Assembly: GCF_014266025.1 (NCBI RefSeq)
Contig: NZ_JACMYC010000004.1
Location: forward strand, 62,001-126,000
Length of the DNA: 64,000 nt
Reading direction: 5' to 3'
Source of the DNA: Nocardioides deserti
Lineage (GTDB): Bacteria; Actinomycetota; Actinomycetes; Propionibacteriales; Nocardioidaceae
The notes beneath the pieces were generated by a model that ran no database searches, was not told the origin of the DNA, and worked only from the letters and a program-made list of their open reading frames with translations. A program made the translations under genes and the position numbers. How positions within the stretch are numbered: the stretch's first letter is position 1; the number at the start of each line of letters is the position of its first letter. This document shows positions 15,941-23,579 of the stretch, in pieces.

Positions 15941-17047
15941 GTCGTGCGCGGGTGCGGCGCTCAGCACCTCGGCGAGGTCGTAGCGCACCGGCTCGTCGAG
16001 CTGGTCGTAGCCGCACGAGGTCGGGTCGCGGTCGGGCCGCCAGCGCTTGAAGTGGGCGGTGTGGCGGAAGCGCCGGCCCTCCATGTGGTCGTACTTCACC
16101 TCCAGCACCCGCTCGGGCCGCAGCGGCGTGAACGACAGGTCCTTGCCGACGCTCCACCGGCTCTGCGTGCCCGGGACCCGGTCCGGGTTGGCGACCATGT
16201 CGCTCCACGCGCCCCACGGGTGCTCCTCGGGCGGGCACACCAGCGGCTGGAGCTCCTCGACCAGCTCGGCGCGGCGCTTCTCGGTGAAGCTCGCGCTGAC
16301 CCCGATGTGCTGCAGCGAGCCGTCGGCGTCGTACAGCCCCAGCAGCAGGCTGCCCAGCAGCGGCCGCTCCGGCGTGCTCGTCTTGTGCTCGCGGTAGCCG
16401 GCGACCACGACGTCCGCGGTGCGCTCGTGCTTGACCTTCATCATCGTCCGGCCGTTCTGGGCGTACGCCGCGTCGAGCGGCTTCGCGACCACGCCGTCGA
16501 GCCCCGCGCCCTCGAACCGGGTGAACCAGCCCTCCGCCACCGCCGGGTCGGTGGTGGCCCGCGTCAGGTGGCACGGCCCGCGCCCGCCGACGAGGTGCGC
16601 GAGCGCCTCCTCCAGCGCGGCCCGGCGCTCCGCGAACGGCCGCTCGGCGTACGACTCCTCGCCCAGCGCCAGCAGGTCGAACGCCACGAACCCCGCCGGG
16701 GTCGTCTCGCTGAGCATCGTCACCCGCGACGCGGCCGGGTGGATCCGCTCCTGCAGCACCTCGAACTCCAGCCGGTCACCCACCGCCACGAACAGCTCGC
16801 CGTCGAGCACGCACCGCTCCGGCAGCTGCTCCTTGACGGCCGCGACGACCTCGGGGAAGTACCGCGTCAGCGGCCTGGTGTTGCGGCTCGTCAGCTCCAC
16901 CTCGTCCCCGTCGCGGAAGACCAGGCAGCGGAACCCGTCCCACTTCGGCTCGTACAGCAGCCCGCTCCCGTGCTTCGCCGGGTCGGGCACGCCCGCCACC
17001 GACTTCGCGAGCATCGGCTGGACGGGTGGCATCACGGGCAGGTCCAC
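15938..17047 (-). CDS. ligC: ATP-dependent DNA ligase LigC
   Basis: A 369-residue ATP-dependent DNA ligase that seals nicks, of the small actinobacterial LigC type (adenylation plus OB domain only). The active-site lysine is K35 in EPKWDGFR. Further nucleotidyl-transferase motifs are TSRNTRPLTRY, VLDGELFV, FVAFDLLAL, GLDGVVAKP and MMKVKHERTADVVVAGYR. The GTG at 17047 gives MDLPVMPP at the N-terminus, as in known LigC proteins, and has TAGGTT seven bases upstream. The in-frame ATG at 17065 lies upstream of that element's expected transcript start. With the stand-alone LigD-type polymerase it could act in end joining or base-excision repair. Confidence 0.94.
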   Translation of the reverse strand: MDLPVMPPVQPMLAKSVAGVPDPAKHGSGLLYEPKWDGFRCLVFRDGDEVELTSRNTRPLTRYFPEVVAAVKEQLPERCVLDGELFVAVGDRLEFEVLQERIHPAASRVTMLSETTPAGFVAFDLLALGEESYAERPFAERRAALEEALAHLVGGRGPCHLTRATTDPAVAEGWFTRFEGAGLDGVVAKPLDAAYAQNGRTMMKVKHERTADVVVAGYREHKTSTPERPLLGSLLLGLYDADGSLQHIGVSASFTEKRRAELVEELQPLVCPPEEHPWGAWSDMVANPDRVPGTQSRWSVGKDLSFTPLRPERVLEVKYDHMEGRRFRHTAHFKRWRPDRDPTSCGYDQLDEPVRYDLAEVLSAAPAHD

Positions 17048-17054
17048 ACCTCCG

Positions 17055-17060
17055 AACCTA
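17055..17060 (-). promoter_or_regulatory. Probable -10 element of ligC
   Basis: TAGGTT on the minus strand, seven bases before the GTG at 17047. It decides the start codon of ligC. Confidence 0.6.
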
Positions 17061-17082
17061 GCCATCCGGCGCGCGCAGCGCC

Positions 17083-17132
17083 CGGACGTCATGCGGACAG
17101 AGCCGACGACTGCTCCGTCCGCATGACGTCCG
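17083..17132. repeat. Long inverted repeat (16-bp arms)
   Basis: The arm CGGACGTCATGCGGAC (17083-17098) is inverted perfectly at 17117-17132. After one mismatch the stem continues for four more pairs (GAGC/GCTC), leaving an 8-base loop. It lies upstream of both ligC (minus) and the tRNA-like gene (plus), so it is not placed as a terminator for either. Confidence 0.8.
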
Positions 17133-17147
17133 CGCACCTCCTCGCTC

Positions 17148-17153
17148 TAGGCT
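17148..17153 (+). promoter_or_regulatory. Probable -10 element of the tRNA-like gene
   Basis: TAGGCT ends 19 bases before the 5' end of the tRNA-like sequence, a normal distance for a tRNA promoter with a short leader. Confidence 0.5.
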
Positions 17154-17172
17154 GGGCCGGTCCACAGGACAT

Positions 17173-17251
17173 TCCCCGGTTGGTCTGCCGGCAGGGCCCG
17201 CCTGACTTTGAATCAGGACTAGCGACGTAGGTTCGACTCCTACCCGGGGAG
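17173..17251 (+). tRNA. tRNA-like gene, anticodon TTG (Gln), unusual shape
   Basis: Acceptor stem TCCCCGG/CCGGGGA (17173-17179 with 17244-17250), anticodon stem CCTGA/TCAGG around loop CTTTGAA (17206-17212) giving anticodon TTG, and T arm GTAGG-TTCGACT-CCTAC. The D arm GGTC/GGCC holds the conserved GG. Oddities: an extra base before the anticodon stem, a 9-base variable region (ACTAGCGAC) rather than 4-5, position 14 is T rather than A, and the body does not resemble the usual actinobacterial tRNA-Gln. Only a partial 3' GCA is encoded. It may be a functional non-canonical tRNA or a degenerating one. Confidence 0.7.
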
Positions 17252-18409
17252 CAGGTCGGAGTCCCTGACGCCTGCCGCCTCGCCGAGCACCCGCAGCGTG
17301 GCGCCGGTCGAGTGCCGCCAGTCCCACCGGTCCTCGGCAGCGGCGCGACCCGCCGCGCCGAGCTGTCGGCGCCGCGGCCCGTCGAGGAGCAGGTCACCCA
17401 CCGCGCCGGCCAGCGAACCGACGTCGCCGGGGGGCACCAGCAGGCCGTCGACGCCGTCGCGGACGACGTACGGGATGCCGCCGACGCGGCTGCCCACGAC
17501 GGGGCGGCCGCAGGCCATCGCCTCCACCAGCGTCATCCCGAACGACTCGGACTCCGTGAGCGAGGGCAGCGCGACGACGGCTGCCTCCTGGTAGGCGCGC
17601 ACGAGGTCAGCGCCGGAGAGCGCACCCCGCCAGACGACCCGGTCGGCGAGCCCGAGCCCGGCCGCTCGCGCCCGCAGCGCGGGCACGTCGTCACCGTCCC
17701 CGACCAGCACGAGCCGCGCATCGGGCACCCGGTCGACGACCCGGGCGAACGCGTCGAGAAGCACGTGCACGCCCTTCCAGCGTGAGGTCCGCTGGAGCCT
17801 GCCGACGAAGAGCACGTCGCGGGCGGCCGGTTCGCCGGCAGGGACGAAGGTCCGCGTGTCGACGCCCGGAGGCACGAGCACGGCGCGTCCCGTGGCGTGG
17901 CTGCTGGCCGCCGGCGAGACCGCCACCAGCCGGTCGGCCCGGGCGAAGACCCGAGGCAGCACGTGGCGTTCGTAGGTCCGCAGGAGGGCATCGGTCAGGC
18001 CGCCGGTCCCCTTGACCATCGATCCGGAGTGGTAGGTCAGCACGACCGGGCGGTCGCCCGCCACGAACGTCGTGACGTCGGCGAGGTACGGCGTCGGGGC
18101 GTGCGCGTGGACGACGTCGATCCGGTGACGCCGCAGCAACGTCCGGAGCTGCACCGGCCACCAGCCGCTCACCGGGCTGTTGGACACCCGCAGCCAAGGG
18201 GCGAGCCGCACCACGGTCACGCCCTCCTCGACCGCGACCCCGGTACGCCGCGAGGTGCCGGTCGTGAGGACCACGACCTCGAACCCCGGGTGCCGGTGGA
18301 GCGCCCGGGCAACCTTGTGGGTGTAGTGCTCGAGCCCCCCGACGCTCGGCGGGTAGTACGGCGTCACCAGGGCGACGCGCACGGGCCGGGCCGCGCCGCG
18401 GGTGGTCAC
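17240..18409 (-). CDS. GT4 glycosyltransferase
   Basis: A 389-residue cytoplasmic glycosyltransferase with two Rossmann domains. The N-terminal domain has VALVTPYYPPSVGGLEHYTHK and VVHAHAPTPYLADV. The C-terminal domain has VLFVGRLQRTSRWKGVHVLL, VGDGDDVPALR and PSLTESESFGMTLVEAMACG, the nucleotide-sugar site of the family. It probably adds a sugar to a lipid-linked glycan. The GTG start overlaps the upstream GT2 stop as GTGA. Its stop and last codons lie antisense inside the 3' part of the tRNA-like gene, so the end of the protein (DLLPG) is read from the tRNA acceptor arm. The specific sugar is not predictable. Confidence 0.9.
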   Translation of the reverse strand: MTTRGAARPVRVALVTPYYPPSVGGLEHYTHKVARALHRHPGFEVVVLTTGTSRRTGVAVEEGVTVVRLAPWLRVSNSPVSGWWPVQLRTLLRRHRIDVVHAHAPTPYLADVTTFVAGDRPVVLTYHSGSMVKGTGGLTDALLRTYERHVLPRVFARADRLVAVSPAASSHATGRAVLVPPGVDTRTFVPAGEPAARDVLFVGRLQRTSRWKGVHVLLDAFARVVDRVPDARLVLVGDGDDVPALRARAAGLGLADRVVWRGALSGADLVRAYQEAAVVALPSLTESESFGMTLVEAMACGRPVVGSRVGGIPYVVRDGVDGLLVPPGDVGSLAGAVGDLLLDGPRRRQLGAAGRAAAEDRWDWRHSTGATLRVLGEAAGVRDSDLLPG

Positions 18410-19482
18410 TCGACGTGCCGGTGACCGCCCGGGCAGGTCTGACCGACCCGGGCCACCTGCAGGTAGACCAGCCGGCTCAGCTCGTGCCGGGCCTTCCGCA
18501 TCCCGTCGAGGATCAACCCGGCGGTCATGGCGAGCGCAGAGACGATCGCCAGGCCGATCGAGGAGGTCAGGGTGGGCATCCGCGGCACGAAGCCGGTCTG
18601 GACGTACTGCGCGAACACGGGCAGCGCCAGCATCACCGAGAGCAGCATGCTGAACCCGGCGATCACCCCGTAGAAGGCGATGGGTCGCTCGTGGCGGGCG
18701 AGGCTGAGGATCAGCCCGAGGATCTTCGTGCCGTCCCGGTAGGTGCGCAGCTTGCTCTCCGTGCCGGCGGCCCTCTCGCGGAAGCCCACGGGGACGGTGA
18801 CGCTCGAGGCCCGCATGCTCAACGTGTGCACGGTCAGCTCGGTCTCGATCTCGAACTCCCGGGACACCGCGGGGAAGCTCTTCACGAAGCGCCGGGAGAA
18901 CACCCGGTAGCCGCTGAGCATGTCCCCGACGTTGGCGCCGAACAGCGCCGCCACGACGCGGTTCAGGATGCGGTTGCCCCACTCGTGGTTCGGGCGGTAT
19001 GCCGAGGGCACCAGCTGGCGACGCATCCCGAGGACGTGGTCGTGGTGGCCCTCGACGAGGGTCCGGATCAGCTCGGGGGCGGCCGACGCGTCGTAGGTGT
19101 CGTCCCCGTCGATCATCAGGTAGACGTCGGCCTCGATGTCGGCGAAGGCACGACGCACGACGTTGCCCTTCCCCTTCAGGGACTCCCGGCGGACGATGGC
19201 GCCGGCGCGCGCCGCGACCTCGAACGTGTCGTCGGTGCTGCAGTTGTCGTAGACGTAGACGTCGATGTCCGGCACGTGCTCCTTGAGGTCCCGGACGACC
19301 TTCTCCACGGCTCCGGCCTCGTTGTGGCACGGGACGATCGCGGCGACGCGGAGGCCGGCCCAGGGGACCGGCGACGGGTCGACGGCCGGGCGGACGTCCG
19401 TGGCGTCGTGCTGGGAGACGATCGCTGCACCCGGCTCGACCGTCGCCTCGAGATCGCGCGTCGACGGCAGCGTCTGCGACAT
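18406..19482 (-). CDS. GT2 family glycosyltransferase, membrane-anchored
   Basis: A 358-residue enzyme resembling polyprenyl-phosphate sugar transferases. After a roughly 40-residue N-terminal extension comes a GT-A domain with IVPCHNEAGAVEKVV, VYDNCSTDDTFEVA and metal-binding YLMIDGDDTYD. Two hydrophobic segments (about 270-295 and 305-325) probably anchor it in the membrane. It may load a sugar onto undecaprenyl phosphate for use outside the membrane. GGGGG lies upstream of the ATG. It is first in a two-gene operon with the GT4 gene and is divergent from another GT4 across a 144-bp region containing a 15-bp palindrome. Confidence 0.88.
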   Translation of the reverse strand: MSQTLPSTRDLEATVEPGAAIVSQHDATDVRPAVDPSPVPWAGLRVAAIVPCHNEAGAVEKVVRDLKEHVPDIDVYVYDNCSTDDTFEVAARAGAIVRRESLKGKGNVVRRAFADIEADVYLMIDGDDTYDASAAPELIRTLVEGHHDHVLGMRRQLVPSAYRPNHEWGNRILNRVVAALFGANVGDMLSGYRVFSRRFVKSFPAVSREFEIETELTVHTLSMRASSVTVPVGFRERAAGTESKLRTYRDGTKILGLILSLARHERPIAFYGVIAGFSMLLSVMLALPVFAQYVQTGFVPRMPTLTSSIGLAIVSALAMTAGLILDGMRKARHELSRLVYLQVARVGQTCPGGHRHVE

Positions 19483-19581
19483 GTATCAGCCCCCAAGACT
19501 TCCCGACCCGCGGCACGAGTCCTGACCCGCCGGTAACGACCTCAACGACCTCACCAGCGCGGCGTTATCCTCCTCACACAA

Positions 19582-19596
19582 GAAGTTCGGAACTTC
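19582..19596. promoter_or_regulatory. Perfect 15-bp palindrome, candidate operator
   Basis: GAAGTTC-G-GAACTTC lies between two divergent glycosyltransferase genes, 11 bp downstream of a possible -10 (TATCCT, 19566-19571). It is unusually AT-rich for the genome and is either a repressor site or a leader hairpin of the plus-strand operon. Confidence 0.6.
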
Positions 19597-19626
19597 GCCC
19601 GTCCTGGTTCGTTTGCCGTTCGCACC

Positions 19627-20829
19627 GTGGGGGTATCCCCTCGTCCGTCCAAGGGGGACAGAGGTCTGACCGCGAGACCGACCGGGTCGCTCCGCATCGG
19701 GGTCGTCGCGCACTTCTACCCCCCGCACGTCGGTGGGCTCGAGGTCGTCGCCAAGCAGGTCGCGACCGGGCTGGCGACGCGGGGCCACCGGGTCGACGTG
19801 CTCACGAGCGCCGGGGGTGGGCAGCCCGGCACGACCGTGGAGCACGGGGTCCACGTGACCCGACTGCGCGCGTTCGACGGGCTCGAGAGGCACGGCGTGC
19901 CGTTCCCCGTCTTCGGGCCGACCCTGCTGTGGCGGGCGTGGACCCTCGCCCGACGGTCGGACGTCGTCCACGTGCACGACATGCTCTACCTCTCCTCCTG
20001 GGTCGTCGCGCTGGCCTGCCGCCTGCTGCGGACGCCGTACGTCGTGACCCAGCACGTCGGCATGGTCGAGCACCCGTCTCGTGTCGTCCGACTGGTGCAG
20101 GCGCTCGTCCTGCGCACGGTGGGCTCTCTCGTGCTCCGCGGTGCCGCGAGCGTCCTGCCGATCAGCCCGACCATCGAGGCGTGGACGAGGGAGAAGCTGC
20201 CGGGAGCCCGCACGCGGGTGCTCCGCAACGGGATCGACCGCGCGCTCTTCCGTCGTGCCGAGGCCGGCGACCGCGCGGCGACCCGTCGGCGCTTCGGCCT
20301 TCCCGAGGGCGAGCACCTGGTGCTGTTCGTCGGGCGGTTCGTTCCCAAGAAGGGATTCGACGTCGTCGCGGCAGCGGCGGGCGAGGGGTACCGCGTCGTC
20401 TTCGTGGGCGGTGACCGGCCGGCCCACGTCGCGGAGTCCCCGGACCGCATCTTCCTCGGCGCCCTCTCGTCGGAGGACGTCGCGGCCATCTACCGCGCCT
20501 GCGACGTGTTCGTCTGTGCAAGCGTCGGTGAGGGGCCGATGACGCCGATGGAGGCACTTCTCTCCGGTTGTGCCGTCGTCGTCAACAAGGACCCGGCCAT
20601 GCGCGCGCTCGGACTGGGTGACGGAGTCCTGGAGATAGCGATGACGGCGGAGTCGTTGCGGGAGTGCCTGGTCACCCTCGTCGGTCGACCGGGCGCGGTC
20701 CGGGAGCTGGCGTCGCGCGGGCGACGGGTCGCCGACGAGGTCCCCACCTGGGTCCAGCACCTCGACGAGCTCGAGACGGTGCTGGTCGCGGCCGTGGGCG
20801 GCGCCGCCGACGTGACGAGCAATGGCTGA
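19627..20829 (+). CDS. GT4 glycosyltransferase
   Basis: A glycosyltransferase of about 400 residues with IGVVAHFYPPHVGGLEVVAKQ, the donor-domain motif VLFVGRFVPKKGFDVV and SVGEGPMTPMEALLSGCAVV. The last replaces the usual glutamate region with GPMTPME, a common variant. The start is uncertain. GTG 19627 has no clear ribosome-binding site. A CTG at 19666 is preceded by AGGGGG at a good distance and would remove 13 residues that have no counterpart in the fold. It heads the plus-strand operon and overlaps the hydrolase gene by eight bases. Likely role: adding a sugar to the locus's polymer or lipid carrier. Confidence 0.88.
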   Translation: MGVSPRPSKGDRGLTARPTGSLRIGVVAHFYPPHVGGLEVVAKQVATGLATRGHRVDVLTSAGGGQPGTTVEHGVHVTRLRAFDGLERHGVPFPVFGPTLLWRAWTLARRSDVVHVHDMLYLSSWVVALACRLLRTPYVVTQHVGMVEHPSRVVRLVQALVLRTVGSLVLRGAASVLPISPTIEAWTREKLPGARTRVLRNGIDRALFRRAEAGDRAATRRRFGLPEGEHLVLFVGRFVPKKGFDVVAAAAGEGYRVVFVGGDRPAHVAESPDRIFLGALSSEDVAAIYRACDVFVCASVGEGPMTPMEALLSGCAVVVNKDPAMRALGLGDGVLEIAMTAESLRECLVTLVGRPGAVRELASRGRRVADEVPTWVQHLDELETVLVAAVGGAADVTSNG

Positions 20830-22027
20830 CCTGCCGGCCGCGACGGGCCGGGGCGCCGACGGCGGCACTCGACCGAGGCGCTCGCGGCGTGCACGGCGTG
20901 CACGGCTAGCCGCTGGCTGGACCGCTGTGCTGGTGCTCGTGGCCGCCCTGGTGGCCAGCGCCTCGATGGTGGTCCGGATCTCCGGTGAGGTCTCGGGGTT
21001 GCGGCGCGTGTCGCCGGACCTGTGGCCGTCCGAGGTCCGGGTCGTCGACGTGGCCCGGGGGCGGATCACGATCGAGGAGGTCGAGGGCGGCCCCACCTGG
21101 TTGACGGTCGGCAAGACCTACGGCCTGGACTGGGGGACCGGGTCGGGGCAGGTCGGCACGGTCCTCGCCGACCGGGGGGACCGGGTCCGGCGGACCTTCC
21201 GCCTCCTGGAGGGCTCGCTGCCCGAAGCAGGAACGGTCGCGCGCTACTCCCGCGAGGCGTTCCCGCGGGACGCCCGGCGCGCGTTCCCGGACCGGGAGGT
21301 GCGGGAGGTGCCGGTCCCCGGAGAGGACGGGCCCCTCCCCGCATGGTTCGTGCCGGGGCGGTCGTCGAGCTGGGCGATCCTGGTGCACGGCCGAGGAGCG
21401 GCGCGTTCGGAGATGTTCCGGCTGATGCGCTCCACCGTGGCGCACGGCATGCCGTCCCTGGCCGTCACCTACCGCTCGTCCCCGGAGGCCGGCGGCGGGG
21501 AGACCGCGGTGGGGCTCACCGAGTGGCGTGACCTGGAGTCCGCCGTGCGCCTGGCCCGCACCCGAGGGGCCCGGGACGTCGTGCTCCTCGGGTCGAGCAT
21601 GGGCGGCTCGATCATCGCGTCGTTCCTCGAGCGCTCCGACCTCGCCGGGCGCGCGCGGGCCGTGGTGCTCGATGCTCCGCTGCTCCAGCTCCGGCCGGCG
21701 ATCGACGGCTCGGTGAGCACTCGGGGGGTGCCCGGGTTCCTCGTCACGACCAGCATCTGGGTCGAGAAGCTGCGCACCGGTGTGGACCTGGCGGCTGTCG
21801 ACTACCTCGACGACACGTCCTGGCTCACGGTCCCCGCCCTGGTGTTCCACGGGACGTCCGACGGGGCGGTGCCGGCCACCACCTCTCAACGCCTCTCCGA
21901 GGCCGAGCCCGACCTGGCCACGACTCACCTGGTCGAAGGCGCCGGTCACGTCGAGTCCTGGAACTTCGCTCCTCGGCGCTACGACCGCCTGGTCCGGGAG
22001 TTCCTCCGTCGTCATGCCGACGACTGA
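20822..22027 (+). CDS. Alpha/beta hydrolase, membrane-anchored
   Basis: A 401-residue protein. An Arg-rich start and a hydrophobic helix (about residues 30-50) suggest a signal anchor with the catalytic part outside. The fold carries AILVHGRGAARSEMF, the nucleophile elbow GSSMGGS, an aspartate in FHGTSDGAVP and histidine in EGAGHVESWN, a complete Ser-Asp-His triad. Residues about 60-170 form an extra N-terminal domain. It could remove or transfer acyl groups on the surface glycan, or act on glycolipids. It is translationally coupled to the GT4 gene by an 8-base overlap. Confidence 0.83.
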   Translation: MADLPAATGRGADGGTRPRRSRRARRARLAAGWTAVLVLVAALVASASMVVRISGEVSGLRRVSPDLWPSEVRVVDVARGRITIEEVEGGPTWLTVGKTYGLDWGTGSGQVGTVLADRGDRVRRTFRLLEGSLPEAGTVARYSREAFPRDARRAFPDREVREVPVPGEDGPLPAWFVPGRSSSWAILVHGRGAARSEMFRLMRSTVAHGMPSLAVTYRSSPEAGGGETAVGLTEWRDLESAVRLARTRGARDVVLLGSSMGGSIIASFLERSDLAGRARAVVLDAPLLQLRPAIDGSVSTRGVPGFLVTTSIWVEKLRTGVDLAAVDYLDDTSWLTVPALVFHGTSDGAVPATTSQRLSEAEPDLATTHLVEGAGHVESWNFAPRRYDRLVREFLRRHADD

Positions 22028-22063
22028 GCCGAGCCGGTCCCTGTACCCATCCGGACGGTTCCG

Positions 22064-22069
22064 TAACCT
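22064..22069 (+). promoter_or_regulatory. Possible -10 element upstream of the membrane-protein operon
   Basis: TAACCT lies in the 135-bp gap after the hydrolase gene. It could start a second transcript covering 22163 to 28556. Confidence 0.35.
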
Positions 22070-22162
22070 CCGGGCACTCGGGGCCGTTGAAGCGGCGTCC
22101 GACCACCGCGACCGCGCGTGACGGCGGGCGCCGGGGGCAGAAGTGCGCGAGGAGACAGACGA

Positions 22163-22663
22163 ATGACCGGGTCGCCTCCCGACAAGGGGCCCTACCAGGC
22201 GGACGACGGATCGGGGAGCCCGGCGGACGCCCCGGCCGGGCCGTGGTGGCAGCGCGGCGTCCTGGTGGCCGTCGTGGGGATGGTCGCGGTCACCGCCGTC
22301 GTCCTGACGCTCCCCGACCGAGAGGTCGAGCTCTCCACCGGTCGCGCGCCCCAGCCGTTCGTGGAGCTCGCCTTGACCAGCGCTCCGCGGGCGACCTGCG
22401 GCGACGGCTCGGTCCGGGTGCGCTTCCGCATGACCAGCCACCTGGAGGAGCGCGAGGCGCTCCGCTACCGCGTCGCCGTGGACCCCTCCGGTCCGCGCGC
22501 GGAGACCGTCCGTCGGCGGGGCAAGGTCCGGCTGGCGCCGGGCGAGTCCACGGCCGTGCGAGTCCGCCTGGCGAACGTCCCCGACGGGCCCCACGACGTC
22601 ACCGTCCGGCTGCGGCACCGGCCGGAGCGCCTCAGGGTCCACTGCGACCCGTCCCGGCGCTGA
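22163..22663 (+). CDS. Hypothetical single-pass membrane protein
   Basis: A 166-residue protein with a polar N-terminus, one transmembrane helix (about residues 33-52, VLVAVVGMVAVTAVVL) and an extracytoplasmic beta-rich domain with two cysteines (near residues 77 and 161) that may form a disulfide. The repeated 'VRVRFRM', 'VRVRLANV' and 'VTVRLRH' strands suggest an immunoglobulin-like fold. AGGAGA seven bases before the ATG supports the start. It precedes the acyltransferase by 52 bp and is probably a structural or accessory part of the surface-glycan system. Confidence 0.7.
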   Translation: MTGSPPDKGPYQADDGSGSPADAPAGPWWQRGVLVAVVGMVAVTAVVLTLPDREVELSTGRAPQPFVELALTSAPRATCGDGSVRVRFRMTSHLEEREALRYRVAVDPSGPRAETVRRRGKVRLAPGESTAVRVRLANVPDGPHDVTVRLRHRPERLRVHCDPSRR

Positions 22664-22715
22664 CAGCAGTGCCCACGTCCCGTCCGCAACGCCAGGAACC
22701 AGCAGGAGAGATCAG

Positions 22716-23579
22716 ATGAAGCCGTCCACCGAGCTCAGGATCGGCCGCGTCCGAGGCGCGGTGCCCCGCGCCCTGCTCCCGGCACTGGTGCGCACACGCA
22801 CCGCCCTCGCCTGGTCGCAGGTCAAGGTGCGCGACGACGCGCGCGAGCAGATGCGCTTCGTCCTCGAGCACACGAGGCCCGACGCCGACCTCGACGCCGC
22901 GGCGCGCGCCTACGTCGAGCGGCAGGCCTGGCGCGGTGAGCTGCGGTGGCACCTCGACCTGGTGACCGACCAGCGGGTGGAAGGGCTCGAGCACCTCCTC
23001 GCCGCTCGGGACCGTGGCCGCGGCGTCGTGCTGAGCCACATGCACCACGGCCAGTTCGAGGGAGCCATGGCGAGCATCGGTCGCCGCGGCGTCCAGCTGC
23101 ACGCCATGGGCGATCCTCGCTTGCTCACTCCCGACGCCCCGGGATGGATGCAGCAGCACGCCAAGGTGGCTCAGTCGCAAGGCGCCGTACCCGTGCTGTC
23201 GACCGCCGGGACCGAGGCGATGCTCGGCATCCTCGGCGACGGCGGAGTGCTGACCATTGCCTCGGACGTGCCCGGACGCACACCCATGCGCTTCCTGGGT
23301 CGTGAGCTCATCGGGTCGTTCGGCGCGGTCCGGCTGGCCGTGGCCACCGGCGCCCAGGTGGTGGCCATGACCTCCGAGCTGCACGACGGCCCCCTGCCGG
23401 TCGTGCGCCTGCACGAGCCCCTCGACCCGGTCGACTTCCCGTCGGCCCAGAAGCTGCTCGAGACGCTGCTCGCCACGCACGAGCCGCCCATCGTCCGGTG
23501 GCCGGAGCTGTACGACATCCCGACGAGCCACTGGAGCCTGCCGGCCGCGACTCCGACCGCGCAGGAGAACGATGGATGA
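22716..23579 (+). CDS. LpxL/PatA-like lysophospholipid acyltransferase
   Basis: A 287-residue enzyme of the LPLAT superfamily related to LpxL/HtrB and to mycobacterial PIM acyltransferase. The catalytic H-x4-E motif is in LSHMHHGQFEGA (about residue 108). IASDVPGRTPMRFLGRELIGSFGAVRLA matches the second conserved block, including the FLG...G.FGA pattern. It would attach a fatty acyl chain to a sugar or polyol of a glycolipid at the inner membrane face. GGAGAG precedes the ATG, and the stop overlaps the next start as ATGA. Its place beside glycosyltransferases suggests the polymer is built on an acylated lipid anchor. Confidence 0.85.
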   Translation: MKPSTELRIGRVRGAVPRALLPALVRTRTALAWSQVKVRDDAREQMRFVLEHTRPDADLDAAARAYVERQAWRGELRWHLDLVTDQRVEGLEHLLAARDRGRGVVLSHMHHGQFEGAMASIGRRGVQLHAMGDPRLLTPDAPGWMQQHAKVAQSQGAVPVLSTAGTEAMLGILGDGGVLTIASDVPGRTPMRFLGRELIGSFGAVRLAVATGAQVVAMTSELHDGPLPVVRLHEPLDPVDFPSAQKLLETLLATHEPPIVRWPELYDIPTSHWSLPAATPTAQENDG

